Of a stretch of DNA of 34,706 nucleotides, positions 22,813 to 31,917 are shown in pieces (within the stretch, counting starts at the first letter, position 1; every line of letters begins with the position of its first letter). The notes below the pieces were generated by a model. That model ran no database searches. It was given only the letters and a program-made list of their open reading frames with translations, and had not been told where the DNA came from. The DNA is taken from contig JAQGMO010000197.1 in the NCBI GenBank assembly GCA_028292315.1, positions 1 through 34,706 of the forward strand, written 5' to 3'. The position numbers were made by a program, and so were the translations under genes. The DNA comes from Herminiimonas sp. (GTDB lineage: Bacteria > Pseudomonadota > Gammaproteobacteria > Burkholderiales > Burkholderiaceae_D).

Positions 22813-23745
22813 CTAAAACCGGTATCCAAATTCCTTATGAAACCGTTCTTCGATTTCCGCAACCGACGGTGCGTGGTTCTGTCCGCCCTGATGCCCGATC
22901 TTGATCGCGCCCATCAGGCTGGAAAGCCGGCCGATCGTGGTCCAGTCCATATCCCTGCTCAAGCCATACAGCATGCCGGCGCGGAACGCATCGCCACAAC
23001 CGGTGGGATCGATCACCTGGTCGACGCTGACGCAGGGAATATCAATGCGCTGGCCGCCGGTGAAGATTTCAGCGCCCTGTTCGCCGCGGGTAACCACCAG
23101 CGCGGAGACGCGCTGCGCAATATTTTCCAGAGTCAGTCCGGTGCGTTCAGTCAATAACTCCGCTTCATAGTCATTGACTGCGACATAAGTGGCGAGTTCA
23201 ATGAAGTGCTCCAGTTCCGTGCCGCTGAACATCGGCAGACCCTGGCCCGGATCGAAGATGAATGGCACATTGAGCTCCGCACAGTCTTTTGCATGTTGCA
23301 GCATGCCGTCACGCCCGTCCGGCGCGACGATCGCAAGCTTGACGGCGCCCGCATCCGCGATCCGGTTCTGGTGCGACAGCGCCATGGCGCCCGGATGAAA
23401 TGCGGTGATCTGGTTATTATCGGCATCGGTCGTAATGAATGCCTGCGCCGTGTAGGAGGTGCCGATCGTCCGCACACAGCGGCGCGAGATCGACAATTGA
23501 TCAAGCCGCTCCAGGTAGGGCGCGCCGTCCTGGCCGATGGTCGCCATGATCAGCGGATCGCCGTTCAGCAGTTTCAGGTTATAGGCGATATTGCCGGCGC
23601 ATCCCCCGAATTCGCGCCGTAACGACGGCACCAGGAATGCGACGTTTATCTTGTGCAGCTGATCCGCCAGCAGTGCTTCGGAAAAGCGTCCGCCGAAAGA
23701 CATGATCGTATCGAATGCAAGCGAGCCGCAAATTAAGGAGGTCAT
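22813..23745 (-). CDS. PfkB family carbohydrate/adenosine kinase
   Basis: A 310-residue ribokinase-fold kinase. The PfkB signature 1 region is EFGGCAGNIAYNL at 45-57, and signature 2 is DPTGCGDAF at 246-254 with catalytic base D252 and the anion hole of the GCGD loop. N191-D192 in VNDYEAELL is the usual adenine/phosphate-binding neighbourhood. In betaproteobacteria close relatives are often annotated adenosine kinase, but the sugar-facing residues cannot settle the substrate from sequence alone. It starts 47 nt after the DUF3426 gene on the same strand and may continue that operon. No strong ribosome binding site precedes the start. Confidence 0.85.
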   Translation of the reverse strand: MTSLICGSLAFDTIMSFGGRFSEALLADQLHKINVAFLVPSLRREFGGCAGNIAYNLKLLNGDPLIMATIGQDGAPYLERLDQLSISRRCVRTIGTSYTAQAFITTDADNNQITAFHPGAMALSHQNRIADAGAVKLAIVAPDGRDGMLQHAKDCAELNVPFIFDPGQGLPMFSGTELEHFIELATYVAVNDYEAELLTERTGLTLENIAQRVSALVVTRGEQGAEIFTGGQRIDIPCVSVDQVIDPTGCGDAFRAGMLYGLSRDMDWTTIGRLSSLMGAIKIGHQGGQNHAPSVAEIEERFHKEFGYRF

Positions 23746-23792
23746 GAATTGGTACCGGTTGAATGAAGTAAATGGATAAGGGAAAGACGAAA

Positions 23793-25145
23793 TCAGGGAT
23801 AAAAAAGATAGACCCGGTAACCCGTGGCTTTTAATTGGGACAGGGTAAACACCACTCTGACCGGCTGTTCCGAATTCGGCGGCAAGCCGCGGGCGGAATC
23901 CTGCGTCTTCGACAGGTATTCGCGCGGCGTGAATACGCGTCGCACCACCGGCTTTTCCTCTGCATCATTCAGGGTCAATTCGATGTTCGGCCATGCCTGG
24001 CTGACACTGCTGCGGTTGCGTAACAGGGTCGCCAGCGCAAAGTTGTTCTGGCTATCAGCCAGCGCCTGCAGCTCACTTGATTCAACCGACACTGAATCGA
24101 TCTGCGCCGGCAGTCCCACCTGACAGCCGATCAGTCCGCACAGCTGCTCCAGGGCCAGCCTGGTCTGCGGCAGGCGGGCTGCGATCTGGTCGCGGAAATG
24201 ATAAGTCCCCTGTGCCAGCAAGGCCGCCAGCAGAAAACCGGAACCGACGCTCATCGCCATGCGCAGCATCCGGCCGAATCGCTGTTGCCGCCGGGCGCGC
24301 AAGACGAATTCCGGCTCGGGGGAATCGAATTCATCAAGGAAGTCTTCTTCCTCGTCCGGGCGCGGCTTCCTTGTGCCGCGCCACGGTTTGCTTTGCAAGT
24401 CCTCGATCGCGCGGCTCAGGTCGTCAGCGGAGCCGCCGGCCTCCTCGGCGGCCGGCCGGCCTGCGGCATGGCGGGTTTCGTAGTCGGGGGAAAAATCCAT
24501 CAATGTCATGCGCAGCAATGGATCGCTGGCTGCATTGTCTGGCACGGTATGGATCGGAGCGCTTTCGAGAGCGGTGCGCCACACGGCTGGCTGGGTCCGT
24601 AGCGCAGCGGCCGCTTCCGGCTGCGAGGTTCGCGCGCCTGAATCGCTCGCGGAAGGCGGGGGCGTTTCGGCAGAAGATGATGCCGCGGCAGACGCCGATG
24701 CGTCGGAAGAGGGACTGGCGTCGGACGAGGGGCTTGCTTCAGACGACGGGCTTGCTTCGGACCACGGGCTTGCTTCAGAAGACGGACTTGCTTCGGAGGG
24801 CGGACCTGCTTCGGAGGACAGACTTGCTTCAGCGGGCGGGCTTACTTCAGCAGACGGACCTGCTTCATAAAATGGACTTGCTTCAGAGGACCGCGGCGCA
24901 TCGCCTCCAGCCGGTACGTCGGCAGACGGTTGCCCCGATTGCGGCGGGGACGACGCCGGCAAACCCGGCGCCGGCGCCGGTGCTGCTTCCGGCTGCGCTG
25001 GTCCGCTTGGCGGCAACAGGTGTTCAACGCCGTTAAAAATTTCCTTGCAGGCGCCGCAGCGCACTAGTCCGGCGCGCAGCTTCAGTTGATCATGCGCGAC
25101 GCGGAAGGTCGTATGGCAATGCGGGCAGCGGGTCGCAAGCGCCAT
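23793..25145 (-). CDS. Zinc-ribbon and DUF3426 domain protein with hexapeptide repeats
   Basis: A 450-residue protein of unknown function, typically found after prmA in Burkholderiales. The N-terminus is an MJ0042-type zinc ribbon with C7-x2-C10 and C30-x2-C33. Next is a Pro/Ser/Ala-rich linker (about 46-170) with some thirteen six-residue repeats of SSEASP type at 86-163. A single transmembrane helix (about 294-313, MAMSVGSGFLLAALL) is followed by the C-terminal DUF3426 domain, presumably periplasmic. The linker would sit in the cytoplasm between zinc ribbon and membrane. It starts 5 nt after the prmA stop, so translation is probably coupled. Confidence 0.85.
   Translation of the reverse strand: MALATRCPHCHTTFRVAHDQLKLRAGLVRCGACKEIFNGVEHLLPPSGPAQPEAAPAPAPGLPASSPPQSGQPSADVPAGGDAPRSSEASPFYEAGPSAEVSPPAEASLSSEAGPPSEASPSSEASPWSEASPSSEASPSSDASPSSDASASAAASSSAETPPPSASDSGARTSQPEAAAALRTQPAVWRTALESAPIHTVPDNAASDPLLRMTLMDFSPDYETRHAAGRPAAEEAGGSADDLSRAIEDLQSKPWRGTRKPRPDEEEDFLDEFDSPEPEFVLRARRQQRFGRMLRMAMSVGSGFLLAALLAQGTYHFRDQIAARLPQTRLALEQLCGLIGCQVGLPAQIDSVSVESSELQALADSQNNFALATLLRNRSSVSQAWPNIELTLNDAEEKPVVRRVFTPREYLSKTQDSARGLPPNSEQPVRVVFTLSQLKATGYRVYLFYP
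24657..24890 (-). repeat. In-frame 18-bp repeats in the DUF3426 gene
   Basis: The coding stretch holds about thirteen tandem 18-bp units encoding SSEASP-like hexapeptides, with central units nearly identical (SSEASP, WSEASP, SSEASP, SSDASP). The frame is preserved across units, so selection at protein level tolerates copy-number change here. Confidence 0.85.
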
Positions 25146-25150
25146 TGCTG

Positions 25151-26095
25151 CTATTGCGGGCCGGCCGGTTGGCCTTCGTGCGCGCCCGCCATGGTTCCTG
25201 CCAGCGCAACCCAGCCATCCCGCTCAGCCCATACCGATAACTTGAGGAAAGGCGCATAAGCCGCCACCACCTCGTCAGCCTGCCGGTCCAGTACGCCCGA
25301 TAGCACCAGGGCGCCGCCCGGCGCAACCCGGCCAGCCAGCATCGGCGCCATCAGTTTTAGTGGACTGGACAAAATATTGGCAACCACGATATCGAATAAT
25401 GGGCGATCGGCGGCGTCGGCGGAATGGGCAAACTGGTCGGGTAAATAGTAATCGATTTCGCAGTGGTTGCGTTCGGCGTTGTAGTGCGCCGATTCAATCG
25501 CCTGTGGATCTATATCAATCCCGATCACTTTGGCGGCGCCGAGCTTTTTGGCAACCATCGCGAGTATGCCCGACCCGCAGCCATAATCGAGCACCGATGA
25601 GCCTTGCGGCGCATGCGTTTCCAGCCATTCCATGCACAGGCGGGTGGTAGGATGGCTGCCGGTGCCGAACGCGAGACCGGGGTCCAGCTCGAGCACCAGA
25701 GCGGCGGGATCGGGCGCTTCATGCCAGCTCGGCACCACCCAGATATTTTTGCCTATATGGATAGGTTCGAATTGCGATTGCGTCAGACGTACCCAGTCTT
25801 GCTCTGCAACCGGACGCAGCGTATAGGGAAGCTGGGGCAGCGCGCAGGCAGCCTGCGCCTGGGCCACGATAGCGGCATGGTCGGCGCCGGCTTCGGCGAG
25901 GGCGACCACGCGGCTATGCTCCCAGGCAGCTTCCGTGGGTTCCATGCCCGGCTCGCCGAACAGCGGTTGCTCGGCCTCAGTGCCTTCATCCGCATCTTCC
26001 ACCGACACCGAGAGCGCGCCCGATTCCATCAATGCGTCCGACAAGGATTCCGCGTGGCGGCGTGCGACTTCGATTACGATTTCAGTCCAGCTCAT
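25151..26095 (-). CDS. prmA: Ribosomal protein L11 methyltransferase
   Basis: A SAM-dependent methyltransferase that trimethylates L11. The 314 residues have an N-terminal L11-recognition domain (1 to about 60, [22 protein letters not shown]) and a class I methyltransferase domain. Diagnostic motifs are [14 protein letters not shown] at 138-151, the SAM-binding GCGSG at 172-176 with IGIDIDP after it, and VANILSSPL as the post-motif. It starts 9 nt downstream of the accC stop, and the DUF3426 gene follows after 5 nt, suggesting one accB-accC-prmA-DUF3426 unit, the standard Burkholderiales arrangement. Confidence 0.95.
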   Translation of the reverse strand: MSWTEIVIEVARRHAESLSDALMESGALSVSVEDADEGTEAEQPLFGEPGMEPTEAAWEHSRVVALAEAGADHAAIVAQAQAACALPQLPYTLRPVAEQDWVRLTQSQFEPIHIGKNIWVVPSWHEAPDPAALVLELDPGLAFGTGSHPTTRLCMEWLETHAPQGSSVLDYGCGSGILAMVAKKLGAAKVIGIDIDPQAIESAHYNAERNHCEIDYYLPDQFAHSADAADRPLFDIVVANILSSPLKLMAPMLAGRVAPGGALVLSGVLDRQADEVVAAYAPFLKLSVWAERDGWVALAGTMAGAHEGQPAGPQ

Positions 26096-26104
26096 GGCGT
26101 CGCT

Positions 26105-27487
26105 TTATTTCTGAATGGGCTTGATTGACTCTTTCGGCAAACTCGGCCGGTTAGCCAGCTTTTGTTCCAGATAATGGATATTGGTTCCGCCTTCGATGAA
26201 GCGGGCATCCACCATCAGTTCGCGGTGCAATGGAATATTAGTGGAAATGCCTTCGACCACCATTTCCGACAGCGCGATCTGCATGCGCCGGATCGCCTGG
26301 TCGCGGGTTGCGCCATAGGCGATTACCTTGCCGACCATTGAATCATAATGCGGCGGCACATAATAGCCGGCATAGGCATGCGAATCGACCCGGATGCCGG
26401 GGCCGCCGGGTGGATGCCATGAACCGATCCTGCCGGGAGACGGCGTAAACTTGAATGGATCTTCCGCATTGATGCGGCATTCGATGGCATGGCCTTTCAA
26501 TTCGACGTCGCGCTGACGGAAGCGCAGTTTTTCGCCGGCCGCGATCCGGATCTGTTCTTGCACGAGGTCGATGCCGGTAATCATTTCGGTCACCGGATGC
26601 TCGACCTGGATACGGGTATTCATTTCAATGAAATAAAACTCGTTGTTCTCATACAGGAACTCGAAGGTACCGGCGCCGCGATATCCCATCTTGCGGCAAG
26701 CCTCGGCACAGCGGTCGCCGATTTTTTCGATCAGCTTGCGTGCGATGCCGACGGCCGGCGCTTCTTCGATCACTTTCTGATGCCGCCGCTGCATCGAACA
26801 GTCGCGTTCGCCCAGCCATACCGCATTCTTGAATTCATCGGCGAGAATCTGGATTTCCACGTGGCGCGGGTTTTCCAGGTATTTCTCCATATAGACTTCC
26901 GGATTGCCGAAGGCAGTGCCGGCTTCCGTCCTGGTCATTGTGACCGCGTTCAGCAGGGCCGCTTCGGTATGCACGACACGCATGCCGCGGCCGCCGCCGC
27001 CGCCGGCCGCCTTGATGATGACCGGGTAGCCGACCTTGCGCGCCACCCGGATGATTTCCTTCGGATCATCCGGCAACGCGCCATCGGAGCCGGGCACGCA
27101 GGGCACCCCGGCCTTGATCATTGCCTGCTTGGCCGATACCTTGTCGCCCATCAGGCGGATCGAATCGGAACGCGGGCCGATAAAGACGAAGCCAGATTGC
27201 TCGACGCGCTCAGCGAAATCGGCATTCTCGGACAAAAATCCATAGCCGGGATGAATTGCTTCCGCATCGGTCACTTCCGCAGCGCTGATGATGGCGGGCA
27301 TGCTGAGGTAGCTGAGAGCCGAGGGCGCCGGGCCGATGCAGACTGATTCGTCGGCCAGCTTCACATACTTTGCTTCGCGGTCGGCCTCGGAATGGACCAC
27401 TACTGTCTTGATGCCCATCTCGCGACAGGCACGCTGGATTCGAAGCGCGATTTCGCCACGGTTGGCGATGAGGATTTTTTCAAACAT
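26105..27487 (-). CDS. accC: Acetyl-CoA carboxylase, biotin carboxylase subunit
   Basis: Carboxylates biotin on AccB with ATP and bicarbonate, the first half of malonyl-CoA synthesis. The 460 residues have an N-terminal domain beginning [16 protein letters not shown], a central ATP-grasp with K116 and K159, the glycine-rich loop GGGGGRG from 162 on, and a C-terminal domain. Active-site segments such as [18 protein letters not shown] and [14 protein letters not shown] are intact, with numbering equal to the E. coli enzyme over this part. It follows accB by 141 nt, a longer gap than usual for the pair. Confidence 0.97.
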   Translation of the reverse strand: MFEKILIANRGEIALRIQRACREMGIKTVVVHSEADREAKYVKLADESVCIGPAPSALSYLSMPAIISAAEVTDAEAIHPGYGFLSENADFAERVEQSGFVFIGPRSDSIRLMGDKVSAKQAMIKAGVPCVPGSDGALPDDPKEIIRVARKVGYPVIIKAAGGGGGRGMRVVHTEAALLNAVTMTRTEAGTAFGNPEVYMEKYLENPRHVEIQILADEFKNAVWLGERDCSMQRRHQKVIEEAPAVGIARKLIEKIGDRCAEACRKMGYRGAGTFEFLYENNEFYFIEMNTRIQVEHPVTEMITGIDLVQEQIRIAAGEKLRFRQRDVELKGHAIECRINAEDPFKFTPSPGRIGSWHPPGGPGIRVDSHAYAGYYVPPHYDSMVGKVIAYGATRDQAIRRMQIALSEMVVEGISTNIPLHRELMVDARFIEGGTNIHYLEQKLANRPSLPKESIKPIQK

Positions 27488-27628
27488 GGTCGGAAAATAG
27501 GAGCCGTTGTAAGGTAGGAAGGTCTAAACAGGAACGCCTTGGAAGCACGCGTCTGGCGAAAAAACCGGCGGCGCCACTGTGTCCCCGGCATCGTGCCGAA
27601 GTACTGGCTGGCGCTGGACGCGCACCGC

Positions 27629-28084
27629 TTAACCTATGACAAACAAGGGCTGGCCATACTCCACCGGCTGGCCGTTCTCGACCAGGATCTGGGTGATCAC
27701 GCCGGCGGTGTCGGCATCGATTTCATTTAAAAGTTTCATTGCTTCGATAATGCAAAGCGTGTCGCCTTCCTTTACCGTGGCACCGACTTCGACGAAGGGG
27801 GCGGATCCCGGCGCGGCTGAGCGGTAAAAGGTTCCGACCATAGGCGATTTGACGGTATGGCCGGTCGGTGCCGCCGCAATGACCGGCGCAGCTGCCGCCG
27901 GCGCGGAAGCGGGCGCCGGAGCAGGCGCTGCCGCTGCTTGCGGCTGCATCATCACTACCTGGTTTTGCGGCATCGGGGAAGATTTGACGATCCGGACTTT
28001 ACTCTCACCCTCGGTAACTTCGAGTTCCGCGATATCCGATTCGGCAACCAGATCAATCAGGGTCTTGAGTTTACGTAAATCCAT
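27629..28084 (-). CDS. accB: Biotin carboxyl carrier protein of acetyl-CoA carboxylase
   Basis: A 151-residue carrier protein. The N-terminus ([25 protein letters not shown]) is the usual AccB domain. A mobile Ala/Pro linker spans about 50-72. The biotinyl domain carries EAMKL at 114-118 with the biotinylated K117, and the preceding [18 protein letters not shown] thumb-type segment is typical. GAGGGAG immediately precedes the ATG as ribosome binding site. A perfect TATAAT on this strand at 28134-28139 could drive accBC. AccA and AccD are not in the window. Confidence 0.96.
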   Translation of the reverse strand: MDLRKLKTLIDLVAESDIAELEVTEGESKVRIVKSSPMPQNQVVMMQPQAAAAPAPAPASAPAAAAPVIAAAPTGHTVKSPMVGTFYRSAAPGSAPFVEVGATVKEGDTLCIIEAMKLLNEIDADTAGVITQILVENGQPVEYGQPLFVIG

Positions 28085-28118
28085 GTGGACTCCCTCGGAA
28101 TTATTTATGTAATAGGAT

Positions 28119-28147
28119 TAAAAAATCGACACAATTATATGTCGATT
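28119..28147 (-). terminator. aroQ terminator containing a candidate accBC -10
   Basis: On the minus strand AATCGACA (28147-28140) pairs with TGTCGATT (28131-28124) over the loop TATAATTG and is followed by four T residues. It fits an intrinsic terminator for aroQ. The loop itself holds a perfect TATAAT (28139-28134), about 50 nt before accB, but no good -35 is seen at 16-18 bp. Confidence 0.7.
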
Positions 28148-28165
28148 GTGAACAGATAATGGAAA

Positions 28166-28603
28166 TTAAAGCTTTTTAAGCGCGAAATCGATCGCAAAGC
28201 GATACCCCTCGACGCCCATTCCGCAGATCACGGCTACTGCAATAGCAGACAGATAAGAATGATGACGGAAAGATTCGCGGCTATGAATATTCGAGATATG
28301 CACTTCGACAAATGGGATCGCGACGCCGGCAAAGGCATCGCGCAAGGCGACACTGGTGTGTCCATAGGCAGCGGGATTGATTACGATTGCATCAACCCCA
28401 TCCCGTTTGGCGGCCTGGATGCGATCCACCAGCGCCCCTTCATGATTACTTTGGAAAGCATCCAGGCTGGCGCCTGCCGCACTTGCTTGCGCCCTTGCCG
28501 CCGACTCGATATCCGCCAGCGTGGTCGAACCATATACTGCCGGCTCACGCGTGCCGAGCAGATTCAAATTCGGGCCATTCAGCAAGAGAATTTTTGTTGC
28601 CAT
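28166..28603 (-). CDS. aroQ: Type II 3-dehydroquinate dehydratase
   Basis: Converts 3-dehydroquinate to 3-dehydroshikimate in the shikimate pathway. The 145 residues are the standard AroQ size, a dodecamer-forming flavodoxin-like fold. Family motifs are [15 protein letters not shown] at 7-21, catalytic Y24 in PAVYG, QSNHEG at 51-56, [10 protein letters not shown] at 76-84 and the catalytic histidine region [12 protein letters not shown] around H102. I start at the ATG at 28603; the upstream frame to 28666 lacks family similarity. No strong ribosome binding site is apparent. It ends 19 nt before the terminator at 28119-28147. Confidence 0.95.
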   Translation of the reverse strand: MATKILLLNGPNLNLLGTREPAVYGSTTLADIESAARAQASAAGASLDAFQSNHEGALVDRIQAAKRDGVDAIVINPAAYGHTSVALRDAFAGVAIPFVEVHISNIHSRESFRHHSYLSAIAVAVICGMGVEGYRFAIDFALKKL

Positions 28604-28685
28604 CGAGATACCGTTCCGTTTGACGAGGTTGGCCGCATTTTGCCGCCTAATCCTGTTGGTTGGCAAGAGGAAATCTTGCCTATTC

Positions 28686-29207
28686 TTACAAGCTACCTAA
28701 ATCCTTTCGTAATTCATCAAGCTTTAGTCGTCCCAGATAAGTTTTCCTGATGCGCCCATCGGCATCGATCAAGACCGTAAACGGCAAACCGCCGGCTTGA
28801 TTGCCAAACTGACGGGACAGCTCCGTGCCATTCATGCCAGATACATACAGTGGATAACTGATTTTATATTTTGATGAAAATTCGGCGACGTTGGATGGCG
28901 TATCTATGCCTATTCCGATAATTTGAATATTTTTTGGCGTCAGCTCCATTTGCAGCGCGGTCAGCTCCGGCATTTCTTCGACACAAGGTGCGCACCATGT
29001 TGCCCAAAAGTTGACGACCAGGGCTTTGCCTTTCCATTTCGATAATGCCTCCGGCTTTCCGGCCGCGTCATTCATGGTCTGTGCAAACATCTGCTCAACT
29101 GCATTCGTTGTGGCAGGAGCCGAGGCAAACTTACCTGAACCGACATAGACGCCGATGGCGCCGAACAGGACTGCCACCGCAACAAAGGGGAGAATTCTTT
29201 TTTTCAT
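28686..29207 (-). CDS. TlpA-like membrane-anchored thioredoxin family protein
   Basis: A 173-residue TlpA/ResA-type thiol-disulfide protein. An uncleaved membrane anchor spans about 5-24, placing the domain in the periplasm. The redox site WCAPC has C72 and C75 in [17 protein letters not shown], and the cis-proline is in GGLPFTVLI near 147. ResA/TlpA proteins usually reduce apocytochrome c or other cell-envelope proteins. It overlaps the preceding hypothetical gene by an ATGA, so they are cotranscribed. Its precise partner cannot be told from sequence. Confidence 0.9.
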   Translation of the reverse strand: MKKRILPFVAVAVLFGAIGVYVGSGKFASAPATTNAVEQMFAQTMNDAAGKPEALSKWKGKALVVNFWATWCAPCVEEMPELTALQMELTPKNIQIIGIGIDTPSNVAEFSSKYKISYPLYVSGMNGTELSRQFGNQAGGLPFTVLIDADGRIRKTYLGRLKLDELRKDLGSL

Positions 29208-29818
29208 TCGGAACCGGTTTCCTTAATCAGGGCGCGTACCGCTTCCAGGCTGGCCCGATCGGCTCGTCCCGAGTCCGTGCTCTTTTTGCCGGCCCGTAAA
29301 TCATCAAATTCATATAGTGCCAAGTGAACCCCCTCATTTTCCTGCATGAAGCTGACGGTCTCGACAGCCTCGCCGCGAGACCGGAAGTGCGGCGTTTCGG
29401 ATACTTCGAAGTTAATACCTTTATTCATTAAATAAACTTCAACATCTTTAGGGCTGTCGGCAAAAAGCTGCAAATGAATATCGGAATGCGCGCCCGCCGT
29501 GCCGTTTAACACTGCGCCAGTCAGATAAGGGGAGAACTGCGCCAGCTCCGTCATGACTTCCAGCGCAATGGTCCGCAGGCGTAGCAGGCGCGCCGGTTGC
29601 GTATCGCCGAAAAAAATTTCGTTATAAATCCGTACTTCTTCTTCGATCTGCGCATTATCGGGCAAAACATCGCCCCGCACCCTGACATCGCCGAGGATCT
29701 GGCGGGCGGCCTTGCGCTTTGCAGTGCCATAGTCAGCGCCGTCTTCCGCGATCATGCGGGCCGCGGCGGCGGCGATTTCAGCGCGCAGTAGTTCGGCGTC
29801 GTTGGAAGAATTCATCAT
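29204..29818 (-). CDS. Conserved hypothetical protein, nucleotidyltransferase-like motif
   Basis: About 204 residues of unknown function. The N-terminal part is helical and Ala-rich (LLRAEIAAAAARMIAED, then AKRKAARQIL). The central segment LTGAVLNGTAGAHSDIHLQLF resembles the nucleotidyltransferase motif G-S-x-x-x-x-S-D-I-D-L, but the second aspartate is His, so catalysis may be lost or altered. I start at the first of two adjacent ATG codons, 29818 or 29815; the frame upstream to 29854 has no support. It is divergent from mpl and translationally coupled to the TlpA-like gene. No gene name is assigned. Confidence 0.75.
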   Translation of the reverse strand: MMNSSNDAELLRAEIAAAAARMIAEDGADYGTAKRKAARQILGDVRVRGDVLPDNAQIEEEVRIYNEIFFGDTQPARLLRLRTIALEVMTELAQFSPYLTGAVLNGTAGAHSDIHLQLFADSPKDVEVYLMNKGINFEVSETPHFRSRGEAVETVSFMQENEGVHLALYEFDDLRAGKKSTDSGRADRASLEAVRALIKETGSE

Positions 29819-29901
29819 GATGTGTGGCAGTATCGTCGCCGCGTAACGGCGCAAGCCTGCGGCTCGGGTAAAATCTCGTTAATCCAATTTGAAATTGTAC
29901 A

Positions 29902-31302
29902 ATGCATATACATATTCTAGGCATCTGCGGCACCTTCATGGGCGGGCTCGCGGTACTGGCTAAACAAGCAGGCCATAAAGTGACCGGCTGCGATGCCAAT
30001 GTCTATCCGCCGATGAGCACCCAGCTCGAAGCGCAGGGCATTGCACTGGTTGAAGGCTTTGGCCCGGAACAGCTGAACCTTCAGCCCGATCTGTTTGTCA
30101 TCGGCAACGTGGTTTCCCGCGGTAATCCGCTGATGGAAGAGATTCTTGACCGCGGCTTGCCCTATGTTTCTGGCCCACAATGGATCGGCGACCATATTTT
30201 ACGTGATAAGTGGGTACTCGCTGTTGCAGGAACCCACGGCAAGACAACGACTTCCTCGATGCTGGCCTGGATTTTGGAAGATGCCGGCTATGATCCGGGC
30301 TTCCTGATTGGCGGGGTGCCCATGAATTTCGGTATTTCCGCCAGGCTTTCCGGCAAGGGCGAGGGTTCCGGATTTTTCGTGATCGAGGCCGATGAATACG
30401 ATACGGCTTTCTTCGACAAGCGCAGCAAATTTGTCCATTATCATGCGCGCACTGCAATCCTGAATAATCTTGAATACGATCATGCGGACATTTTCCCGGA
30501 CCTGGCGGCGATCGAGACCCAGTTCCACCACTTGGTGCGCACTGTGCCGCGCGTCGGGCGACTGATTGTGAACGGCCGCGAAGCGTCGCTGCAACGCGTG
30601 GTCAAACGCGGCTGCTGGAGCGAAACGGAATGGTTTGGCGGCGCGGACCGTAGCGAAAACGATAAAACTCATAAAGATTGGTCGCTGATCGAGCATGCCG
30701 ACGGCGGCTTCGATGTTTTCTTCGATGGTGATATGCAGGGGACGGTACAGTGGCAGCTATCCGGCGAACATAACCGGATGAATGCGCTTGCCGCGATTGC
30801 TGCCGCGCGCCATGTCGGCGTGCCCCCGGCCCAGGCAATCGGCTCACTGGCGAAATTTGAAAATGTGAAACGGCGGATGGAAGTGCGCGGCACGGTGAAC
30901 GGCATCACCGTGTATGATGATTTTGCCCATCATCCCACCGCGATCGCGACCACGGTCGCCGGCTTGCGCAAGAAGATCGGTTCTGCGCGCATCCTCGCGG
31001 TGCTTGAGCCGCGTTCCAATACCATGAAGCTCGGCACCATGAAAGAAGCGTTGCCAGGCAGCCTGGCCGACGCGGATCTGGTGTTCGGCTACGGCGCCAA
31101 AGGCGGCGGCAAGGATGGTCTCGGCTGGGATCTCGACGCGGCACTGGCGCCGCTCGGATCGAAGGCGCGCGCATTCGATGAACTCGATACCCTGGTGCAG
31201 GCGATCGCGGCGGCCGCCCGCCCCGGCGATCAGATCCTGGCGATGAGCAATGGCGGATTTGGCAATGTGCATCAAAAGATCCTGGACGCGTTGAACAAAT
31301 GA
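29902..31302 (+). CDS. mpl: UDP-N-acetylmuramate:L-alanyl-gamma-D-glutamyl-meso-diaminopimelate ligase
   Basis: Ligates recycled murein tripeptide to UDP-MurNAc in the cytoplasm, feeding it back to peptidoglycan synthesis. The 466 residues have an N-terminal MurC-like domain (MHIHILGICGTFMGG), the ATP loop GTHGKTTT at 110-117, EADEYDTAFFDKRSK and the later EHNRMNALAAI and DDFAHHPTAI segments typical of Mpl. No purine-rich ribosome binding site lies before the ATG; a TACAAT that overlaps the start codon cannot be its -10. It begins the mpl-yqiA-rnb strand and fits with AmpD in this window. Confidence 0.95.
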   Translation: MHIHILGICGTFMGGLAVLAKQAGHKVTGCDANVYPPMSTQLEAQGIALVEGFGPEQLNLQPDLFVIGNVVSRGNPLMEEILDRGLPYVSGPQWIGDHILRDKWVLAVAGTHGKTTTSSMLAWILEDAGYDPGFLIGGVPMNFGISARLSGKGEGSGFFVIEADEYDTAFFDKRSKFVHYHARTAILNNLEYDHADIFPDLAAIETQFHHLVRTVPRVGRLIVNGREASLQRVVKRGCWSETEWFGGADRSENDKTHKDWSLIEHADGGFDVFFDGDMQGTVQWQLSGEHNRMNALAAIAAARHVGVPPAQAIGSLAKFENVKRRMEVRGTVNGITVYDDFAHHPTAIATTVAGLRKKIGSARILAVLEPRSNTMKLGTMKEALPGSLADADLVFGYGAKGGGKDGLGWDLDAALAPLGSKARAFDELDTLVQAIAAAARPGDQILAMSNGGFGNVHQKILDALNK

Positions 31303-31898
31303 TCCTGTATCTGCACGGTTTTCGTTCGTCGCCGCTTTCATTCAAGGCGCGCCTGCTGGCGCAGCGGCTGCAGGAATCGGGCCGCGGCGATGACTACGTG
31401 TGCCCGCAATTGCCGGCCTCGCCGCGGCTGGCGATCGCGTTGGCGGCACAGCTGGCAAGTACAGCCGAGCCCGGCCGGCTTACCCTGATCGGCTCGTCGC
31501 TCGGCGGTTATTACGCAACCTGGCTAGCCGAGCAGATCGGTTGCCGCGCGGTCCTGCTGAACCCGGCCGTCAGGCCGATGCGCAGTCTGGAAAGCCATAT
31601 CGGGGTGACGACTGCCTACCATAGCGACGAACCGTTTGAATTCAGGCATGAATATATTGAAGAGCTGGCAGCGCTCGCGGTGGACCGGATCAGCTTGCCG
31701 GAGCGGTATTTCCTGGTTGCGGCGACCGGCGACGAGGTGCTCGACTGGCGCGAAATGGTGGCGCATTATCCCGGCGCGCGGCAACGCGTGATCGAGGGCA
31801 GCGATCACGGCATTTCCGATTTCGCGCACTATATGGACGAGGTCCTGGCTTTTTGCGATGCCGATGCGGAGCGCGGCCGAACCAACGCCCCTGAATAA
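31299..31898 (+). CDS. yqiA: YqiA/YcfP family esterase
   Basis: A 199-residue alpha/beta hydrolase of the YqiA family. HGF at 6-8 is the oxyanion region, the nucleophile is S67 in GSSLGG at 65-70, the acid is probably the Asp in GDEVLDW, and the histidine is in GSDHGISDF. All triad residues are therefore visible. YqiA cleaves short acyl esters in vitro; its physiological substrate is unknown. It overlaps mpl by an ATGA and is followed by the RNase gene 19 nt later, so mpl-yqiA-rnb is likely one operon. Confidence 0.88.
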   Translation: MILYLHGFRSSPLSFKARLLAQRLQESGRGDDYVCPQLPASPRLAIALAAQLASTAEPGRLTLIGSSLGGYYATWLAEQIGCRAVLLNPAVRPMRSLESHIGVTTAYHSDEPFEFRHEYIEELAALAVDRISLPERYFLVAATGDEVLDWREMVAHYPGARQRVIEGSDHGISDFAHYMDEVLAFCDADAERGRTNAPE

Positions 31899-31917
31899 AT
31901 TATTAAGCAAAGATCCC

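Noticed and set aside
24657-24890. Homology between the DUF3426 repeat and the array behind obgE through a shared GAAGCAAG
   Set aside because: The shared bases follow from the codons for Glu-Ala-Ser, and the periods (18 and 13 bp) differ.
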